DNA of 22,320 bases from Piscirickettsiaceae bacterium (GCA_030627065.1 DAOUSV010000007.1:1-22320), one strand, 5' to 3'. Counted from the first letter of the stretch, positions 1-9,600 are shown. The notes: generated from the letters alone by a model not told the origin. Program-made: numbers and translations.

Positions 1-1129
1 AGAATTGGCTACGAATAATACAGCCACCACGCCACATAAGCGCGATACCGCCATAATTAAGCTCCCAACCATAGGTATTAGCCGCTTCACGCATTAACAT
101 ATAACCTTGTGCATAAGAGATGATTTTTGAGGCATATAAAGCATCACGAATGGCATCCACCATTTCTGCTTTATCACCATCAAACTCTGCTGCTAGTTTT
201 GGTAACACTTTTGATGCTGCAACACGTTCATCTTTGCGTGCTGATAAGCAACGAGCAAATACGGCTTCACCAATCAATGTGAGTGGAATACCTAAATCTA
301 AGGCATTCATTCCTGTCCATTTACCCGTACCTTTTTGGCCGGCAGTATCAAGAATATGGTCAATTAATAAACTGCCGTCACCTTCTTTAACAGATAAAAT
401 ATCACGGGTAATTTCGATAAGGTATGAATCTAAAACGCCTTCATTCCAAGTACCAAACACTTGCTGAATCTCATCCCCTGACATGCCCAAACCTTCACGC
501 ATCAGTTGATAAGCTTCACAAATTAATTGCATATCACCATATTCGATACCGTTATGTACCATTTTTACATAGTGACCAGCACCATCATTACCAACCCAAT
601 CACAACAAGGTTCACCATCAACTTGTGCCGCGATAGCTTGGAAAATAGGTTTTACCGACTCCCATGCACCTTTATGTCCACCTGGCATAATTGAAGGCCC
701 AAAACGTGCGCCCTCTTCACCACCTGACACACCTGAACCAACAAACAAAATGCCTTTTTCTTTTAAGCTTTGAGTGCGACGGTTACTGTCGGTATATAGT
801 GAGTTACCACCATCAATGATGATGTCACCTTTTTCTAAGTAAGGTAGGATCTGCTCAATAAAAGCATCAACAACAGCCCCGGCTTTCACCATCAACATCA
901 CTCGACGTGGTGCTTTTAAGCTTTCTACAAAACCTTTTACATCATGACAGCCAATGACTTTAGTGCCTTTAGCCGGCCCTTTCAGGAACTCATCTACTTT
1001 ACTCGTTGTACGGTTATAAACGGCCACGGTATAACCATGATCATCCATATTCAATACAAGATTCTGCCCCATAACGGCTAAACCAACTAACCCAATATCT
1101 GCTTTTTCTGCTGTTTCCACTGCACTCAT
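1..1129 (-). CDS. gnd: 6-phosphogluconate dehydrogenase, decarboxylating (C-terminus cut by window edge)
   Basis: This enzyme oxidatively decarboxylates 6-phosphogluconate to ribulose 5-phosphate with NADP+ in the cytosolic oxidative pentose phosphate pathway. My translation from ATG at 1129 gives 376 residues of the usual roughly 470, so the C-terminal tail that closes the dimer partner's active site is missing. Visible motifs are the dinucleotide-binding GLAVMGQNLVLNM (residues 16-28), the substrate signature GSGVSGGEEGARFGPSIMPG (131-150) and KMVHNGIEYGDMQ (189-201), whose Lys189 and Glu196 match the catalytic Lys183/Glu190 of the E. coli enzyme. Further on, QKGTGKWT is present. The start directly abuts the stop of the upstream nucleotidyltransferase gene (1130-1132), and AAGGTG lies 8 bases before the ATG, so the two are probably co-transcribed. 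Identity is certain; only the truncation is due to the window. Confidence 0.97.
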   Translation of the reverse strand, partial: MSAVETAEKADIGLVGLAVMGQNLVLNMDDHGYTVAVYNRTTSKVDEFLKGPAKGTKVIGCHDVKGFVESLKAPRRVMLMVKAGAVVDAFIEQILPYLEKGDIIIDGGNSLYTDSNRRTQSLKEKGILFVGSGVSGGEEGARFGPSIMPGGHKGAWESVKPIFQAIAAQVDGEPCCDWVGNDGAGHYVKMVHNGIEYGDMQLICEAYQLMREGLGMSGDEIQQVFGTWNEGVLDSYLIEITRDILSVKEGDGSLLIDHILDTAGQKGTGKWTGMNALDLGIPLTLIGEAVFARCLSARKDERVAASKVLPKLAAEFDGDKAEMVDAIRDALYASKIISYAQGYMLMREAANTYGWELNYGGIALMWRGGCIIRSQF

Positions 1130-2083
1130 TTATCTACACACCTTAATATATTCACTTTTAGCTTCGCGGGTTGAGCCCACGATCAGCCGACACCTTCCCG
1201 TAACAACATCACATTCTACGGTCCCTGATACTTCAATTTCTTCGCCTACTTTTGCTTGTCCGACATAGGTATGTGTGAATGACACTACTTGTGGTGTCAA
1301 TGCATTATCAACCTCGTATATAGCCGGATAATCAAAAGCATAATTATCATCGATCACCTTTGTTCTAATGGTGAGTAAGCCCTTTTTCTGATACTGCTTA
1401 TCATCTAGCTCTAGCTCATCCACCAAAGACACCATACCAATATCAAACTTACATCCATCGATCACTGCTTTATTGAATTTGCGATTTTCATGCCATGAAA
1501 ACTCATCAAAACTTAATTCACCTGCACGTCGCTGAAAATTATCTTCCATCGACGATGTGTTTAACTTATCAATTGTACGCTCGATCAAGGCCTGTTGCAC
1601 TGCTTGCCTTGTTTTCCGAAATGCGGCGCGCCCATAAACTGCTAAATCAATATCTGATTTTTCTTGTTGCTGATTGATTAACATCGAGCCTGTTAGCCCC
1701 AAAAGGTTACAATCCACACCTAATCGCACCAATATAGGGATTAAATTATGTAGTTTCTGCTCAATTTCATCTTGAGGTTCAAGCTGTAAAATATCTTGCA
1801 AGCGCTGTTCTGGTCGATGATGCTGCGTAATTTCATTGACTGCAACGGCGTGAAATACCGTATCAAACTGTATTGAATGATAATAATACTGGGGATGGGA
1901 TTGCTGTAAAAGTTGATTTGCCTGATCAGTATCGACTTTCTTCCAGCCATTTCCACTGGGGATATATCGTAAAAAACAACCCACCTTTCCTTCTTGAGGT
2001 TGATAACTCACTACCGCAAAAATCAAACCTTCTTTGGTCTGAATAAAGTCTTTGGGTAGATAGGGGAAATCCGGATTTCTCAT
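1130..2083 (-). CDS. Predicted nucleotidyltransferase, COG1665-like (archaeal-type)
   Basis: A 317-residue protein with a DNA polymerase beta-type nucleotidyltransferase core. The sequence shows the GS motif (Gly132-Ser133), then SDIDLAVYG with Asp144 and Asp146, and a likely third metal-binding Asp in CKFDIGMV (Asp214). The N-terminal region (residues 14-42, with TKEGLIFAVVSY and CFLRYIPSG) and the C-terminal beta-rich tail resemble, from memory, the archaeal COG1665 'predicted nucleotidyltransferase' family rather than the short MNT antitoxins or CCA-adding enzymes. No substrate is known for that family, so none is assigned. The gene lies 42 bases downstream of the PepSY gene and immediately before gnd. 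It may be transcribed with either or both. The ATG at 2083 has only a weak AGG close by, so the exact start is less certain than the reading frame. Confidence 0.7.
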   Translation of the reverse strand: MRNPDFPYLPKDFIQTKEGLIFAVVSYQPQEGKVGCFLRYIPSGNGWKKVDTDQANQLLQQSHPQYYYHSIQFDTVFHAVAVNEITQHHRPEQRLQDILQLEPQDEIEQKLHNLIPILVRLGVDCNLLGLTGSMLINQQQEKSDIDLAVYGRAAFRKTRQAVQQALIERTIDKLNTSSMEDNFQRRAGELSFDEFSWHENRKFNKAVIDGCKFDIGMVSLVDELELDDKQYQKKGLLTIRTKVIDDNYAFDYPAIYEVDNALTPQVVSFTHTYVGQAKVGEEIEVSGTVECDVVTGRCRLIVGSTREAKSEYIKVCR

Positions 2084-2125
2084 GCCTAGAATTTTACGCT
2101 CTATTGAGCTTAATCACCATGATTA

Positions 2126-2839
2126 TCAGCGGCGTAACCATATCCAAATTCCGGTCAATGATAATACGATAAGTAATCCAGCCAAAATATCCAATAGCCA
2201 AATTCCATACTTCTCAAGAAGCCTGCCATTATGAAGATCTAAAACAAAACGTTCGACGGATATACCTTTGCCATGGAAATACATTGCCAACTCTTTTTCG
2301 ACAGATTCAGGCATCCGCTGAGGTACACTCCAACCCACACCTTGTAAGGAAACTTTTTCCCATTTATCAAGCATAAAGTCACTGCGCCAAATCCCCTGCC
2401 GTGTTTGTATAACAGGTTCACCATGGAACCAGCCAATATTTTGAATATCCTGTGGCACGCCTGCTGAAGCGCCCATCTTTTCAATAAATTCACCTTCAGG
2501 AGTCAGCAATATCAAGGCATCTTTGGTTGCTAAAACAAGCAAATCTTCTAATGATACGCCACCCAAAATAGTCTGTTGAATTTCAGCAACCGGAGTGGCA
2601 TCAACAAATACCTGCTGCTCAAATTGAGAGATCACATGAGTATCTAATAAATAAACAGCATCTGGGCTTACATTATTAATACCATAATGAGTCAACAACC
2701 ACTCCCATGTTAACGACTGCTCATCCAATTCAAAATCAGAGCTATGATTGAGCATCACACCGGTTATTGCCAGCATCAATACAAATAAAGCAACGGCAAC
2801 GCCCATTCCTCGATGTAGGCTTCTCATTCGACGATTCAT
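2126..2839 (-). CDS. PepSY-associated TM-helix family inner-membrane protein
   Basis: A 237-residue protein with one membrane segment near each end (about residues 12-31 and 212-234) and a periplasmic middle domain. The N-terminus RRMRSLHRGMG, followed by a hydrophobic helix and GVMLNH (27-32), matches the PepSY-associated transmembrane family. Its members carry conserved His residues and are often linked to haem or ferric-siderophore reduction. A further His in LDLHNGRLLEKYG precedes the last helix. It is third in the Fur-box operon, 10 bases after the FMN-binding gene. A role in passing electrons from the membrane to the periplasmic flavoprotein is inference from context; whether haem is bound cannot be told from the sequence. 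The start ATG at 2839 gives a sensible cytoplasmic basic N-terminus. Confidence 0.82.
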   Translation of the reverse strand: MNRRMRSLHRGMGVAVALFVLMLAITGVMLNHSSDFELDEQSLTWEWLLTHYGINNVSPDAVYLLDTHVISQFEQQVFVDATPVAEIQQTILGGVSLEDLLVLATKDALILLTPEGEFIEKMGASAGVPQDIQNIGWFHGEPVIQTRQGIWRSDFMLDKWEKVSLQGVGWSVPQRMPESVEKELAMYFHGKGISVERFVLDLHNGRLLEKYGIWLLDILAGLLIVLSLTGIWIWLRR

Positions 2840-2849
2840 GTCTAAAATT

Positions 2850-3350
2850 TTACTCCGTAAACTGCTCTAAATATAACGCTAACCGCACAACAACGGTCAT
2901 AGCCCTAACAGACAAGGTTGCTCCTGAAATACCATCAATATGGCGGTCAAGTTTATTATCTTCTAGTTTAACTTGTTTAAACTGCCTAGTAAAAGCAGGA
3001 TAACGTATTTCATCGCCACGACTCTCTCTAAACGCTAAAACAACGACTTTTTCAACTTTAGCCTTGGCAATCACAATACCAAAGGTAATAGGCTTGTCTT
3101 TACCTATCTCTTCTAATATCCAAGCACTTCGTTGTTCTTGTTGCCAATAACGAATCCTAAGGCCATGATATTTATGCCCTAGAATATCAGAAATAGTTTG
3201 TCGCACATCACCTTTCACCCAAATCACTTTGCTTTTAGGAATTTCGTTATCAAATGTCTCAGCCAGAAAGCCTTCTTCTGACTGATAAACACCGCGTGAA
3301 AATACTGACAAACTAACAAGCAACAGTAGTAATGCTATACCTGATTTCAT
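2850..3350 (-). CDS. Periplasmic FMN-binding domain protein (covalent flavin, SGAT motif)
   Basis: A 166-residue exported protein with an N-terminal hydrophobic signal (about residues 4-18). Near the C-terminus is DGISGATLSVRA, the FMN-binding signature of NqrC/RnfG-type proteins, where FMN is attached through a phosphoester to the Thr of (S/T)GAT (Thr145 here) by the flavin transferase ApbE. The domain stands alone: no Na+-NQR or RNF partner genes are nearby, and no apbE lies in the window. Its ATG overlaps the porin stop by one base (TAATG), so translation is probably coupled. Together with the porin before it and the PepSY protein after it, it looks like a dedicated periplasmic electron carrier controlled by iron. 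That role is inferred, while the family is clear. Confidence 0.85.
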   Translation of the reverse strand: MKSGIALLLLLVSLSVFSRGVYQSEEGFLAETFDNEIPKSKVIWVKGDVRQTISDILGHKYHGLRIRYWQQEQRSAWILEEIGKDKPITFGIVIAKAKVEKVVVLAFRESRGDEIRYPAFTRQFKQVKLEDNKLDRHIDGISGATLSVRAMTVVVRLALYLEQFTE

Positions 3351-4618
3351 TAAAACTGATAACCCAAACCAATATTAAAGCCATCTAACTCTGCATCATT
3401 CGCAGGTACAGACTGGTCTTGATAATCAAATTTAACCACAACATCTTGATGAGGCCACCAATTAACGCCCAAATCAATCTGTTGATATTCAGTGTCGATA
3501 GCACTACCTGCTCGATTATCCCACTCGTTATATCTCGCAAAAATTCCAAAGTTATTATTAATTTGGAATGAAGGCTCAACATACCAACCTGTTTGCTCAT
3601 CATAACCTGAGCTCTTTGGACCATCACCCTCCAAATCCCATGCTGCATAGAGTGCTCGTAAGCCGAAAGCACCTCGTTTGATCACGGCATGTGTTTCAAA
3701 TAAGGTAGCACTACCAGCGGTTGAATCTTGACTCTGAGTCACATCTGCTTGATATTGAACTGTTGCTGCTAATTCAACGCCTGGAATAGCCGTCCATTTA
3801 ATTCGGCCTGTGTAAGCAAAATCATCTGCTAAGGCTTTCGATACTTTTTGACGACCATCTCTTATTTTATAACTTGTTTTGCTACCTTTTTTACTGACAT
3901 CTAAGCCCGATGTAACCGCCACATCATAGCTAAAGCCTGCCGCTATTTCACCACTGAACATCGCACCCGCCGCCCACCATGTAGCAGGAACAATATTCTT
4001 TTCAACCGGATTACGCTCTGTGCCATAAAATGTATTTGGCTCATGCGTTTCATTTAGAATTCCAACAGGTGTTAAAAATAAACCACCTTTAACTCGGTGC
4101 AGCTGATTAATATCATATTCAATATAGGCTTGTTCTAGCTCTATTTCACCGGATTTATCCTCACCAGCAATGCCATGCTCAAGTTCAAGTTCTGAGAAGA
4201 ATCGTAGATTGTCATTAAACTCATGACCGAAGAATAGAACAAAACGATGAAAGTCGATCTCGCTTTTATCTGCTGAGCTATTTTGGTCTTTTAGATTATT
4301 GTAATGAAGCTCGCCATAACCGCCGATACTGGTTTCACTGGCAGACACACTAATAGACTTAACCGCTTCTTCCGTTGCAACAGCCACCGCTTCAGCCATT
4401 TCATTGGCATCACGTGCTGATTGCTCATTAGCTACAACCTTGCTTTTTAAACTCTTGTTTTCAATGTTTAACTGCTCATTTTGCAACGTTATTTCAGCCA
4501 TTTGTTGCTGCATGGCCTGCATCAACTGCCAAATTTCTTCATTAGTCGGTGCAGCGGCGTGCGATACCGAAACTGCGGCCATCAAGCTCAATGCTAATAC
4601 TGTTTTGTTAAATATCAT
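3350..4618 (-). CDS. Outer-membrane porin with N-terminal coiled coil (OprO/OprP-like)
   Basis: A 422-residue protein. A signal peptide (MIFNKTVLALSLMAAVSVSHA) is followed by a short coiled-coil region rich in Gln, Glu and Leu (about residues 24-70) and then a beta-barrel beginning at GGYGELHYN. The last residue is Phe (GLGYQF), the usual signal for insertion by the BAM complex. The barrel has the alternating aromatic pattern of the phosphate-selective porin O/P superfamily, although the substrate cannot be read from sequence. I chose ATG at 4618 over the GTG four codons upstream because AGGTGG sits 8 bases before it and the signal peptide then starts cleanly. It is the first gene of a Fur-box operon and overlaps the FMN-binding gene by one base. 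A role in letting a small iron compound or reductant through the outer membrane is inferred. Confidence 0.85.
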   Translation of the reverse strand: MIFNKTVLALSLMAAVSVSHAAAPTNEEIWQLMQAMQQQMAEITLQNEQLNIENKSLKSKVVANEQSARDANEMAEAVAVATEEAVKSISVSASETSIGGYGELHYNNLKDQNSSADKSEIDFHRFVLFFGHEFNDNLRFFSELELEHGIAGEDKSGEIELEQAYIEYDINQLHRVKGGLFLTPVGILNETHEPNTFYGTERNPVEKNIVPATWWAAGAMFSGEIAAGFSYDVAVTSGLDVSKKGSKTSYKIRDGRQKVSKALADDFAYTGRIKWTAIPGVELAATVQYQADVTQSQDSTAGSATLFETHAVIKRGAFGLRALYAAWDLEGDGPKSSGYDEQTGWYVEPSFQINNNFGIFARYNEWDNRAGSAIDTEYQQIDLGVNWWPHQDVVVKFDYQDQSVPANDAELDGFNIGLGYQF

Positions 4619-4656
4619 TTTGAATTCCACCTATCTAAATTATCAAAGATGGGGAA

Positions 4657-4685
4657 ATTATAGACACTTACACATCTAAATGCAA
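4657..4685 (-). promoter_or_regulatory. Sigma70-type promoter of the porin operon
   Basis: On the minus strand a perfect -10 hexamer TATAAT (4662-4657) lies 17 bases after TTGCAT (4685-4680), a partial match to -35. Transcription would start near 4650, giving a leader of about 30 bases before the porin ATG. The Fur-box-like dyad covers the -35 region, the normal arrangement for iron repression. Confidence 0.65.
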
Positions 4686-4698
4686 ATCGTTCTCATTT
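4678..4698 (-). promoter_or_regulatory. Fur box overlapping the porin promoter
   Basis: The 21 bases match 16 of the 20 defined positions of the Fur consensus (three overlapping NAT(A/T)AT-type units, core TGATAAT-N-ATTATCA). The core here reads TGCAAATCGTTCTCA on the plus strand. The site is framed by a perfect 7-base inverted repeat, CTAAATG (4676-4682) and CATTTAG (4694-4700). It overlaps the -35 element, so Fe2+-Fur binding would block transcription of the porin/FMN/PepSY genes. Variants of the form GCAAATGATTCTCATT are common in gammaproteobacterial Fur regulons. Confidence 0.75.
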
Positions 4699-4753
4699 AG
4701 ATTAAAGATCACCTTAGTTAAAATTGAGTCTTCGTCTGAAAGAACACGTTACA

Positions 4754-5680
4754 TTAGTCACGAGAGCCATGTCGCTTCTTTTTTCTCGCTGCCTGCTTCG
4801 CTTCCTTCACAGCTCTGGCTTTAACCATTGCAATCAACTCAACCTCCATCATTTCAGGAGTTTCAAGCGTAATGCGTCCAATGGTAATATCTCTGAATTC
4901 GGTTAAAACAATTTTAGCAGCACGATCTAAATCGACTCGTCCACCGGCACGTAAACATCCTCGTTTCGCACCAATAGCTTCCAATAAGATAATGTCATCT
5001 TCAGGCAATGATTCTAATTGATAACGATCCATTAATAGCTGTGGATAAACGTCTCTAAAATAACCCACCGCATACATCGCAATATCATCATTACTAACGG
5101 CAGTTTCCTTAATCGCGCCAGTAATAGCCAAGCGATAGCCGCCATGTGGATTTTCTAGCTTTGGCCATAATACCCCAGGGGTATCCAGCAATACTACGCC
5201 TTGATCAAGCTTAATTCTTTGCTGATTTTTAGTCACTGCCGGTTCATTGCCCGTCTTAGCGATCATTTTGCCGGCAAGATTATTAATTAAAGTCGATTTC
5301 CCCACATTAGGGATGCCCATAATCATCGCTTCAATACGATTATCACCACTAGCCTTAACGGGTACCATTTTGTGGCACAAATCCAATAGACCCTTCATTT
5401 TTTCAGGCTCTTCGGTAGTCAAAGCAATCGTTTTAACCCCTTTTTCCTGCTCTAAATAATCCTGCCATTGTTTGGTGACAATAGGATCGGCAAGATCACT
5501 TTTACTCAACACTTTAATACACGGTTTATCACCTCGAATATCAGCCAGCATTGGGTTTTCACTACTAAAGGGAATACGGGCATCAAGGATTTCAATAATC
5601 AAATCCACTTGAGGAACGATCTTACGCATCTCCTTGCTGGCCTTGTGCATATGACCTGGATACCAGTTAATATTAGCCAT
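4754..5680 (-). CDS. ylqF: Ribosome biogenesis GTPase RbgA/YlqF
   Basis: A 308-residue circularly permuted GTPase that acts late in assembly of the large ribosomal subunit. The permuted motif order is visible: DAR (33-35) and the G4 motif SKSD (59-62) come before the P-loop GIPNVGKST (122-130), and the G3 motif DTPG (166-169) follows. The C-terminal region is the small helical RNA-binding domain and ends in a basic tail (ARKKKRHG). The N-terminus NINWYPGHMHKA is diagnostic of the YlqF branch and sets the start. The gene follows cvfB with two bases between stop and start, so the two form an operon of RNA/ribosome functions. Confidence 0.95.
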   Translation of the reverse strand: MANINWYPGHMHKASKEMRKIVPQVDLIIEILDARIPFSSENPMLADIRGDKPCIKVLSKSDLADPIVTKQWQDYLEQEKGVKTIALTTEEPEKMKGLLDLCHKMVPVKASGDNRIEAMIMGIPNVGKSTLINNLAGKMIAKTGNEPAVTKNQQRIKLDQGVVLLDTPGVLWPKLENPHGGYRLAITGAIKETAVSNDDIAMYAVGYFRDVYPQLLMDRYQLESLPEDDIILLEAIGAKRGCLRAGGRVDLDRAAKIVLTEFRDITIGRITLETPEMMEVELIAMVKARAVKEAKQAARKKKRHGSRD

Positions 5681-5682
5681 TC

Positions 5683-6522
5683 TTATTCGCCTGTCACTAA
5701 GCTGATCTGTGTTTTTTCAATCAAAATCATACGTTTTTTATACAACTTACCTAATGCCTTTTTATAGCTTGATTTACTCACACCAAATTGCTTGGCAATC
5801 ACATCTGCAGGGCTTTTTTCAGTCATTGATGTTTGACCGCCTTCCGCTTTAATAAAGGCCATTATTTTCTTCGACAAGTCATCTAAGGCTTCACGCGTGA
5901 CTAATTGCAAACAAATATCGAGCTTATTATCTTCTCGAATATGTTTAATATAGCCTTTCATATTATCGCCAATACTTATTGGCTTAAACACATCACTTTG
6001 GAATAACAAACCAATTGTGCCGCCATCAACTACAGCACGATACCCCAGATCAGTACGACCACAAATCAGTAAATCAACCTCTTGCTTCGCCTTATAATAA
6101 GGTGACGTATCACCTAAAAACTTATCTAATTTGCTAGTTGCAGTAATTCGTTCAGATGCCTGGTCAATAAACAGATAAACCACATAATATTGCCCAACTT
6201 GCATCGGCTTCTGCTGCTCACCAAAAGGTACTAATAAGTCCTTCGGCAAGCCCCAGTCTAAGAAAGCACCAATGCGGTTGACTTCAATCACTTTAAGAAA
6301 TGCACACTCTCCAACCTCGGCATTAGGTGTTTCAGTAGTCGCTATTAACATATCTTCAGAATCTAAATAAAGAAACACCTCAAGCTCATCACCTACTGAG
6401 CATCCTTCAGGTACATAGCGCCGAGGCAGCAGAATTTCACCATCATCGCCACCATCAAGATAAATCCCAAAATCCAATCTTTTTAGTACTGTTAATTTAT
6501 TAAATTTGCCTAATATAGCCAT
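5683..6522 (-). CDS. cvfB: CvfB-family S1 RNA-binding protein
   Basis: A 279-residue protein with repeated S1-like OB folds (for example FGIYLDGGDDGEILLPRRYV near the N-terminus and GAFLDWGLPKDLLVPFGEQ in the second repeat). A C-terminal winged-helix segment is seen in ADVIAKQFGVSKSSYKKALG. This is the YitL/CvfB layout, a small RNA-binding family that affects virulence-gene expression in Staphylococcus aureus; its role in gammaproteobacteria is not established. I set the start at ATG 6522 (MAILGKFN), with GAG seven bases upstream. The longer open frame to 6603 adds 27 residues that match no part of the family and crosses a strong inverted repeat. It is followed by ylqF. Confidence 0.88.
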   Translation of the reverse strand: MAILGKFNKLTVLKRLDFGIYLDGGDDGEILLPRRYVPEGCSVGDELEVFLYLDSEDMLIATTETPNAEVGECAFLKVIEVNRIGAFLDWGLPKDLLVPFGEQQKPMQVGQYYVVYLFIDQASERITATSKLDKFLGDTSPYYKAKQEVDLLICGRTDLGYRAVVDGGTIGLLFQSDVFKPISIGDNMKGYIKHIREDNKLDICLQLVTREALDDLSKKIMAFIKAEGGQTSMTEKSPADVIAKQFGVSKSSYKKALGKLYKKRMILIEKTQISLVTGE

Positions 6523-6565
6523 GATATACTCGATTTTTTTTAGATATAATTTCAATATGGATTTT

Positions 6566-6600
6566 ACGCTAATATTACGTCCAAGATGTAACATTAGCGT
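6566..6600. repeat. 13-bp inverted repeat in the divergent cvfB/histidine-kinase intergenic region
   Basis: Arms ACGCTAATATTAC (6566-6578) and GTAACATTAGCGT (6588-6600) are separated by nine bases. Twelve of thirteen positions are Watson-Crick pairs; the remaining one becomes a G-U pair in the minus-strand transcript. It lies 44 bases upstream of the cvfB start and 86 bases upstream of the kinase start. It could be a regulator operator serving either gene or a hairpin in the cvfB leader. There is no following T run, so it is not a simple terminator. Confidence 0.6.
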
Positions 6601-6686
6601 CATGCTATATCGTTTTTATTCTAATTCAAGGATTAACTTAAGGGATTATTTGTGTTTTATATGAATCTTTTGAAGTTTATTGCACT

Positions 6687-9600
6687 ATGTTTCTAAAAAA
6701 AACAAATGCGATTTACTTAGCTTCAACCCTTTGTATTATCTGGGTTATGAGCTACAGTACCTTAAATTATTACTCATCCTACAGTACATATTATGCATCC
6801 ATAAATGCGCAGCTTAAAGCCGCCGCACATGCTATTCCATATATCCTTCCTGATAACTTCCACCATAAAGGAATGTCTAAGAATGATATTAGCGAAACTC
6901 AAGATCTTGAATTAGTCAAAAAACTTAATGATTACATCGCCTCGACAAATCTAACGTATCTTTATTCTCTAATACTTCACGATAATAAGATCTTATTCAC
7001 CTCCTCAAGTGCGCCAGAGGAAGACATCATATTAAATGGCGGTCATGGTTATTATTTTCAAGAATACGATGATGCTGATCCACGTTTTTATGATTTATTT
7101 GTGCAATCAGAACCTCTATTTTTAGACATAAAGGATCAATGGGGAAGTTTTCATAGTATTGTCATTCCAATTAAAACAGAAGATGGCCTTATCTACCTCC
7201 TTGGTGCTGACTTTAATACAGATGTTATTGATTCACAATTAATCACTGAGTTTTATCAAACACTCGGCTTCTCAGCTATATTCTGTATCTGCGGATTTTT
7301 TCTATACTTATCCATAAGCTCGCGATCACGTCGGTGGGCTAAGGATTTAGAAAAAACCATAAAATCACGTACGAATGATTTAGCTAATAATGAAAAACGA
7401 TTACGTCTTGCCTTTCAAATATCTAAACAAAGTTGGTTTGATCTTAATCTCAAAACAGGTGAAATTACAGCGAGTGATGAATATCTGAAAATGATCGGTT
7501 ATCCCTCCACAGCTTCTAATTTAAGTTTAAACCTACAATTATGGAAAGATAATCTGCATCCTGATGATAAAAATGATGTACTGCAAGCATTTCAAGAATG
7601 CATTATCTCTGGCGAAGTTAAAACAATGGAATATCGCCGACTTGTTAAAGATAATAATGTATTGTGGCTGCGCTCAATTGGTGAAGTGGTTGAGAGAGAT
7701 GAGGATGGAACCCCGCTACGGATGGTTGGTATCCATACAGACATAACTGAAAGCAAACAACTTGAATTACGTAACAATTCTCATCGTAATGTATTAGAGC
7801 TCTTAATTAAAGGTACACCATTAAACATTATCTTAGAATCTATTGTGAAAATAGTAGAACAGCAAGATGAATCTAGCTTATGTAGTATCTCATTATTAGA
7901 TAATGATAAAAAACACCTATTAAGCGGGGCAGCTCCTAGTCTTCCAGAATTTTATAACCAGGCTATTGATGGTGTTAAAATTGGCCCAGGTGTTGGTAGC
8001 TGTGGTACTGCAGCCTTTACAAGGAAGAACGTATATGTTGATGATATACAGACGCATCCTTATTGGGCCGCTTATAAAGAGCTTGCTGCTAAAGCGGACT
8101 TAGCATCATGCTGGTCAATGCCTATTATCGGTTCGGATAGTTCTGTCTTAGGCACCTTTGCAATTTATCATAAGCAAGCCCACTCATCTAATGACAACGT
8201 TAACCTTCTCGATTTTGTAATACAGCTGGCGACCATCGCTATTGAACGCTATAAAACAGATAAGAAACTCCAATTATTTTCTCAAGTATTTAGCAATGCT
8301 CACGATGGAATTATGATCACCGACCCCCATGGTGCTATTTCTGACGTGAATCCTGCTTTTTGTAACATTACAGGATACAGTCAAGATGAAATAATTGGCA
8401 AAAACCCTCGTATACTTAATGCTCAAAAACAGCCTTCTGAATTTTATTCGAAAATGTGGCAGTCAATTGCTAATGAAGGTTATTGGACCGGCGAGGTTTG
8501 GAATAAGAAAAAGAATGGTGATATTTATATTGAACAACTCACTATCTCAGCAATAAAAGATAATCTCGGTCAAACTAACCAATATGTAGGCATATTCTCT
8601 GATATCACTAAAAGTAAGAAAGAAATGCTCAGAACAGATCTCTTAGAAAAAGTTTTATCTGCATCATTAGGAGATATTACAGCTGATGCTCTATTAAACA
8701 AAACATTAGATTTATTAATCTCAAATAGCTTACTTGAAATTAATAATAAAGGCGCCATTCTAAAAATAGATGAATCAAAAACCAAACTCAACTTACTGTA
8801 TCACATAAATTTAGATGACCAATTACAAATTAAATGTGCCTCTGTTGCTCTGGGACATTGTCACTGTGGCCGCGCAGCTCAATCAAGTGAAATACAAATC
8901 ACGACATGTATTGATGGCAATTTAAACACGCTTCCCGATACGGACACGCCTCATGGTCATTATAATATCCCGATCAAAAAGGGTGATAATATCATCTATG
9001 TCATCATGTTAGAACTACATGATAATATCGATCACGATCCAGAAACCGTAAAATTTCTGCATGCTCTTGCAGAAATTTTAGGACAAACCTTAGTCCGTAT
9101 TGATGCAGAACACAAACTGCAACAATCTCATGAACATTTAGAAGAACGGATAACACAAAGAACCGCTGAACTTGCCTCCGCGGTTGAACAAGCCAATCAA
9201 GCAGCTCAAGTTAAATCAAATTTTTTAGCCCAAATATCCCATGAATTACGAACCCCCATGCATGGCATCCTAAGTTTTGCTTCCTTTGGAACTAAAAAAA
9301 CAGGCTCCGTTAGTAATGAAAAAATTCAGTACTATTTTGAAAATATTAAAACAAGTGGTGATAGGCTTTTAACTCTGATTAACAACTTACTCGATCTTTC
9401 TAAACTTGAAGCAGGGAAAATGGCCTTAAACTTACAAGAGACTAGCCTTGTTAGCTTATTTGAAGGATGCGCCCTTGAACAAAAACAATATCTAATCGAT
9501 CATAAGCTCCATTTAGAAATTGTTAAGCCTGCCAATCCACTTATTGGTACCTTTGACGCCAACCTCATTGGACAAGTAATGACTAACCTCTTATCTAATG

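Noticed and set aside
120..636. Plus-strand open frames opposite gnd
   Set aside because: The minus-strand translation is unmistakable 6-phosphogluconate dehydrogenase throughout this stretch.
6523..6603. N-terminal extension of CvfB
   Set aside because: The extra 27 residues are not family-like and cross the inverted repeat; the internal ATG with GAG upstream fits better.
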